Below are positions 6,258-8,630 of a stretch of 8,630 nt of DNA, in pieces. The DNA is from Pseudomonadota bacterium (lineage in GTDB: Bacteria > Desulfobacterota > JADFVX01): contig JADFVM010000259.1 in assembly GCA_015222555.1 (NCBI GenBank), forward strand, positions 1 to 8,630. The letters are read 5' to 3'. The position numbers and the translations under genes are program-made. A model generated the notes under the pieces. That model did not search any database, had not been told where the DNA came from, and saw only the letters and a list, made by a program, of their open reading frames with translations. Position 1 is the first letter of the stretch. Every line of letters begins with the position of its first letter.

Positions 6258-6294
6258 CGTCCTTTGAGCAGGGTCAAAGCCACGTCCTCTGAGC
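6258..6294. repeat. Short direct repeat in the 3' region of the PLP-enzyme gene
   Basis: CGTCCTTTGAGC (6258-6269) and CGTCCTCTGAGC (6283-6294) match at 11 of 12 bases with a 25-bp period. Between them CTTTGA (6262-6267) pairs with TCAAAG (6274-6279). The look is that of a fragment of a dispersed intergenic repeat or a tandem binding site. The rest of the 202-bp gap holds only the 6209-6238 hairpin, and I see no gene in it. Confidence 0.35.
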
Positions 6295-6397
6295 GTAGTT
6301 GTTTACTATTGATGACTGTGACGAAAGAATCATGGGTGGAAAGACTCAAACAAAAAGCACCCAAATTAGATACTCCCTCTTTTCACCTTCTAACGGC

Positions 6398-7579
6398 TTA
6401 GATCTTTTCCAGTCCCTGTTGCAGGTCGGTGATAAGGTCTTGCGTATCTTCAATGCCAACAGACAACCTGATGAGATTATCCTTAATTCCCACAGCGAGT
6501 CTTTCTTCCGTACTCAGCTCAAAGTAGCTCATGAGCGAAGGCTGCTCAATTAAAGTTTCCACACTACCCAGCGAAGGTGCGATAAAGGGGATCTCAAGGG
6601 CATCGATCATTCTGCTTCCTGCATCCAGGTCGCCATCAATTTCGAAACTGATGACTCCCCCAAAACCCTTCATCTGTTTTACAGCGATGTCATGATGGAC
6701 ATGACTGGCCAATCCCGGATAATAAACCCTTGTCACCTTGGGATGGCCTTCAAGAAACTCGGCGATGGTCTGTGCGCTTTGATTCTGTTTTTCAAGCCTT
6801 AAAGCAAAGGTCTTGAGCCCTCTAATGAGCAAATAGGCGTTGTGCGGATCGACAATCCCCCCCATCACACCCCTCACATCCCGGATGGCATTGATAATTG
6901 GCGCTTTGCCCAAAATGGCGCCACCAAGGATATCATTATGCCCACCAAGATATTTTGTGGCACTGTGAGTAACAATATCGATACCAAAGTCAAGGGGACG
7001 CTGATTATAGGGTGTCGCAAAGGTGGCATCAATTATCGTCTTTACTCTGTGTTTCTTCGCGATTTCAACAACTTTTTCAAGGTCCAGGACATTGAGGTAT
7101 GGATTGGTTGGAGACTCGGAAAAGATAATTTTCGTGTTTTCCTGAATGGCATCTTCCATCGCCTTATAGTCGTCCGGCTCAACAACCGACACTTCAATAC
7201 CGAACTTTTTCAGATAGGTAAGACAAAACTGCCGCGTCCTTCTATAGCTGTCACTGGTAATAACAAGATGCTGTCCCTTTGACAACATACCCAGCAATGT
7301 AAAGGTGACGGCTGTCATGCCTGTCGAAAAAAGAACGCACTCCTCAGCGCCTTCGAGCTCTGCAAGCTTTTTTTCAGCTACGCGTTCCGTGTAATTACCG
7401 TAGCGGCCATACTCACCTCTTTCGACATTACCCTCCATATAATCAACAAGTTCTGCCGTATCCTTAAAATAGTAGGTCGAGGTCTGAAAGATGGGAAATG
7501 TCAGTGACCGTTGCGGAAGAACTTTTTCCTCCCCGCCATGAATGGCGATGGTCGAAATATTTTTCTTATTTTTAATCAT
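6398..7579 (-). CDS. Cystathionine gamma-synthase family PLP enzyme, plant-type
   Basis: This belongs to the Cys/Met-metabolism PLP family. The best call is cystathionine gamma-synthase, which joins cysteine to an activated homoserine on the way to methionine. The 393 residues have the family's normal length. Visible are TSTYYF (33-38), the phosphate-contacting EYGRYGN (56-62, Y57 and R59), STGM (85-88), cofactor-stacking Y112, ESPTNP (155-160), cofactor aspartate D184, the PLP lysine K209 in HSATKYLGGHND, and the carboxylate-binding R371. HSATK-LGGHND, YYPGL, GFGGV-SFEIDGD, QP-LMSY and GIKDNL-R all recall plant cystathionine gamma-synthase, which uses O-phosphohomoserine. Position 63 is Tyr (GNYT) where the family normally has Pro (GNPT). 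The start is supported by AAGGA 8 nt upstream. It lies 142 bp after threonine synthase. Alternatives are cystathionine beta/gamma-lyase or an acylhomoserine sulfhydrylase; the substrate cannot be read from sequence alone. Confidence 0.9.
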   Translation of the reverse strand: MIKNKKNISTIAIHGGEEKVLPQRSLTFPIFQTSTYYFKDTAELVDYMEGNVERGEYGRYGNYTERVAEKKLAELEGAEECVLFSTGMTAVTFTLLGMLSKGQHLVITSDSYRRTRQFCLTYLKKFGIEVSVVEPDDYKAMEDAIQENTKIIFSESPTNPYLNVLDLEKVVEIAKKHRVKTIIDATFATPYNQRPLDFGIDIVTHSATKYLGGHNDILGGAILGKAPIINAIRDVRGVMGGIVDPHNAYLLIRGLKTFALRLEKQNQSAQTIAEFLEGHPKVTRVYYPGLASHVHHDIAVKQMKGFGGVISFEIDGDLDAGSRMIDALEIPFIAPSLGSVETLIEQPSLMSYFELSTEERLAVGIKDNLIRLSVGIEDTQDLITDLQQGLEKI

Positions 7580-7617
7580 AAAAAGATCCTTATTCTCTTA
7601 ATTAATTAGTAACTTAG

Positions 7618-7654
7618 AAATAATATTCTGCGATTTTCTGGTAGAATATTATTT
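7618..7654. promoter_or_regulatory. Perfect 12-bp inverted repeat in the PLP-enzyme gene leader
   Basis: AAATAATATTCT (7618-7629) and AGAATATTATTT (7643-7654) are exact reverse complements around 13 bases, ending 38 bp upstream of the PLP-enzyme ATG. It could be an operator for a dimeric regulator or an AT-rich hairpin in the leader. It does not look like a MetJ box (AGACGTCT) or a SAM riboswitch. The remainder of the thrC-PLP gene gap holds only a short GC stem at 7670-7684. Confidence 0.5.
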
Positions 7655-7721
7655 TGTGAAGGCACTTACACCCCTCAAGGGGGTACTGAAAATAGTCCGG
7701 TTCATCCGGGTTAGGATAAAG

Positions 7722-8630
7722 TTAATCCTTGCTGAAACGTTCATCGATGGCCCTTTTTACATCGTCAACATTGGCCGGAAGATCGACAGGCCTGTTGGCA
7801 TACTTTGATTCCACATCCTTAAGCGTTCCTTCGTGATACCCCTGCTTGAATTCAGTAAACTTGAGTCCATGGGCAGTGGATATAACGACAACCTTTTCCG
7901 AGGATTTTATAACGCCCCGTTTTACAAGTTTGATGAGGGCCGCAAGGGCAACACCGGTATGAGGGCAATTGAACATCCCTGTCCTGTCTCCCCTGGCGGC
8001 GGCATCGGCCAGCTCCTGTTCTGTGGCCTGCTCTACGATACCGTCAAACTCCTTTAATACCTTTACTGCTTTTTCATAGCTTACCGGGTTGCCGATCTGG
8101 ATGGCACTGGCCAACGTTTTCTGGGCCTGCATCGCTTCAAAATGCTCATATTTGGTCTGGTAGCTTCTGTAGAGCGGGTTGGCTTTTTCAGCCTGTGCAA
8201 CGACTATCCTTGGGCGTTTGTTGATTATTCCCAGTTCTTCCATAAGCAGGAAACCTTTCCCGAGGGCGCTCACATTGCCGAGATTACCTCCCGGAATAAT
8301 AATGACGTCGGGCACATTCCAGTCGAATTGCTGGACGATTTCTATGGCCACTGTTTTTTGGCCTTCAACTCTGAGTGAATTCATTGAATTGGCCAGATAA
8401 ATGGTGTCGTCTGATGTAACCTGTTTGACGATTTCCATACATCCGTCGAAATCGGTATCGAGAGACAAAACAAGTGCATTATTTGCAATGGGTTGTATAA
8501 GCTGGGCAAGTGACACTTTATTCTTTGGAAGGAAAACAATGGCTGGAATTCCCGCCGCGGCACAATATGCGGCTAAGGCGGCAGAGGTGTCGCCCGTTGA
8601 AGCGCATGCCACAGCATTGATATTCTTACC
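7722..8630 (-). CDS. thrC: Threonine synthase, plant-type; 5' end cut by window
   Basis: Threonine synthase is the PLP enzyme that converts O-phosphohomoserine to threonine. The reading frame continues open to the window end, giving 302 visible residues from GKNINAVACASTGDTS; the true start and the PLP lysine lie outside. The ACASTGDTSAALAAY motif near the start, NSMNSLR-EGQKT, the PLP-phosphate loop PGGNLGN, ASAIQIGNPVS, FNCPHTGVALAAL and STAHGLKF all match threonine synthase of the long plant-like class rather than the E. coli type. The C-terminus ends at TAA and looks complete. The PLP-enzyme gene follows 142 bp downstream on the same strand; both enzymes act at the homoserine branch point. 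No strong terminator lies between them, so cotranscription is possible. Function is secure. Confidence 0.96.
   Translation of the reverse strand, partial: GKNINAVACASTGDTSAALAAYCAAAGIPAIVFLPKNKVSLAQLIQPIANNALVLSLDTDFDGCMEIVKQVTSDDTIYLANSMNSLRVEGQKTVAIEIVQQFDWNVPDVIIIPGGNLGNVSALGKGFLLMEELGIINKRPRIVVAQAEKANPLYRSYQTKYEHFEAMQAQKTLASAIQIGNPVSYEKAVKVLKEFDGIVEQATEQELADAAARGDRTGMFNCPHTGVALAALIKLVKRGVIKSSEKVVVISTAHGLKFTEFKQGYHEGTLKDVESKYANRPVDLPANVDDVKRAIDERFSKD

Noticed and set aside
7670..7684. ACCCC/GGGGT stem after thrC as a terminator
   Set aside because: Only five pairs and no T-run follows on the minus strand; too weak to call.

Overview
The window looks like a stretch of ordinary bacterial chromosome, probably from a Desulfuromonas/Geobacter-like member of the Desulfobacterota (former Deltaproteobacteria). 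This rests on the Gram-negative type DnaK, the hrcA-grpE-dnaK-dnaJ order, and the plant-type threonine synthase and cystathionine gamma-synthase-like protein, which I recall as resembling that group. The assignment is from memory of sequence families, not from a search. All eight protein genes lie on the minus strand, so transcription runs from high to low coordinates. I see no rRNA, tRNA, CRISPR array, insertion sequence or phage gene.

In transcription order the right half holds an amino-acid and transport group. It starts with the C-terminal two thirds of threonine synthase (thrC, cut by the window end). Next is a trans-sulfuration PLP enzyme of the cystathionine gamma-synthase family, then a lone oligopeptide/dipeptide ABC transporter ATPase (OppF/DppF type), then a 98-residue zinc-ribbon protein. 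Threonine synthase and the trans-sulfuration enzyme stand at the threonine/methionine branch of the aspartate family. Both resemble their plant counterparts, so the pair may compete for O-phosphohomoserine. The gaps here carry several hairpins, including one just in front of oppF and a perfect 12-bp inverted repeat in the leader of the PLP-enzyme gene.

The left half is the heat-shock chaperone cluster hrcA-grpE-dnaK-dnaJ, with dnaJ cut by the left end of the window. A strong intrinsic terminator separates it from the zinc-ribbon gene. A sigma-70-like promoter with a perfect TTGACA box sits about 110 bp upstream of the hrcA start. hrcA and grpE abut (TAA directly followed by a TTG start), dnaK follows after 33 bp, and dnaJ follows after 187 bp that hold two long hairpins. 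grpE and dnaJ both appear to start with TTG. HrcA normally represses through a CIRCE element, but I see none in this window.

Most of the content is core and well known. The points worth a second look are the possible phosphohomoserine branch point with an unusual GNYT motif in the PLP enzyme, the hrcA operon without CIRCE (and an altered HrcA helix and an A10 tract in hrcA), the hairpins at the dnaJ and oppF starts, and a roughly 124-bp inverted-repeat-bounded segment upstream of the hrcA promoter.
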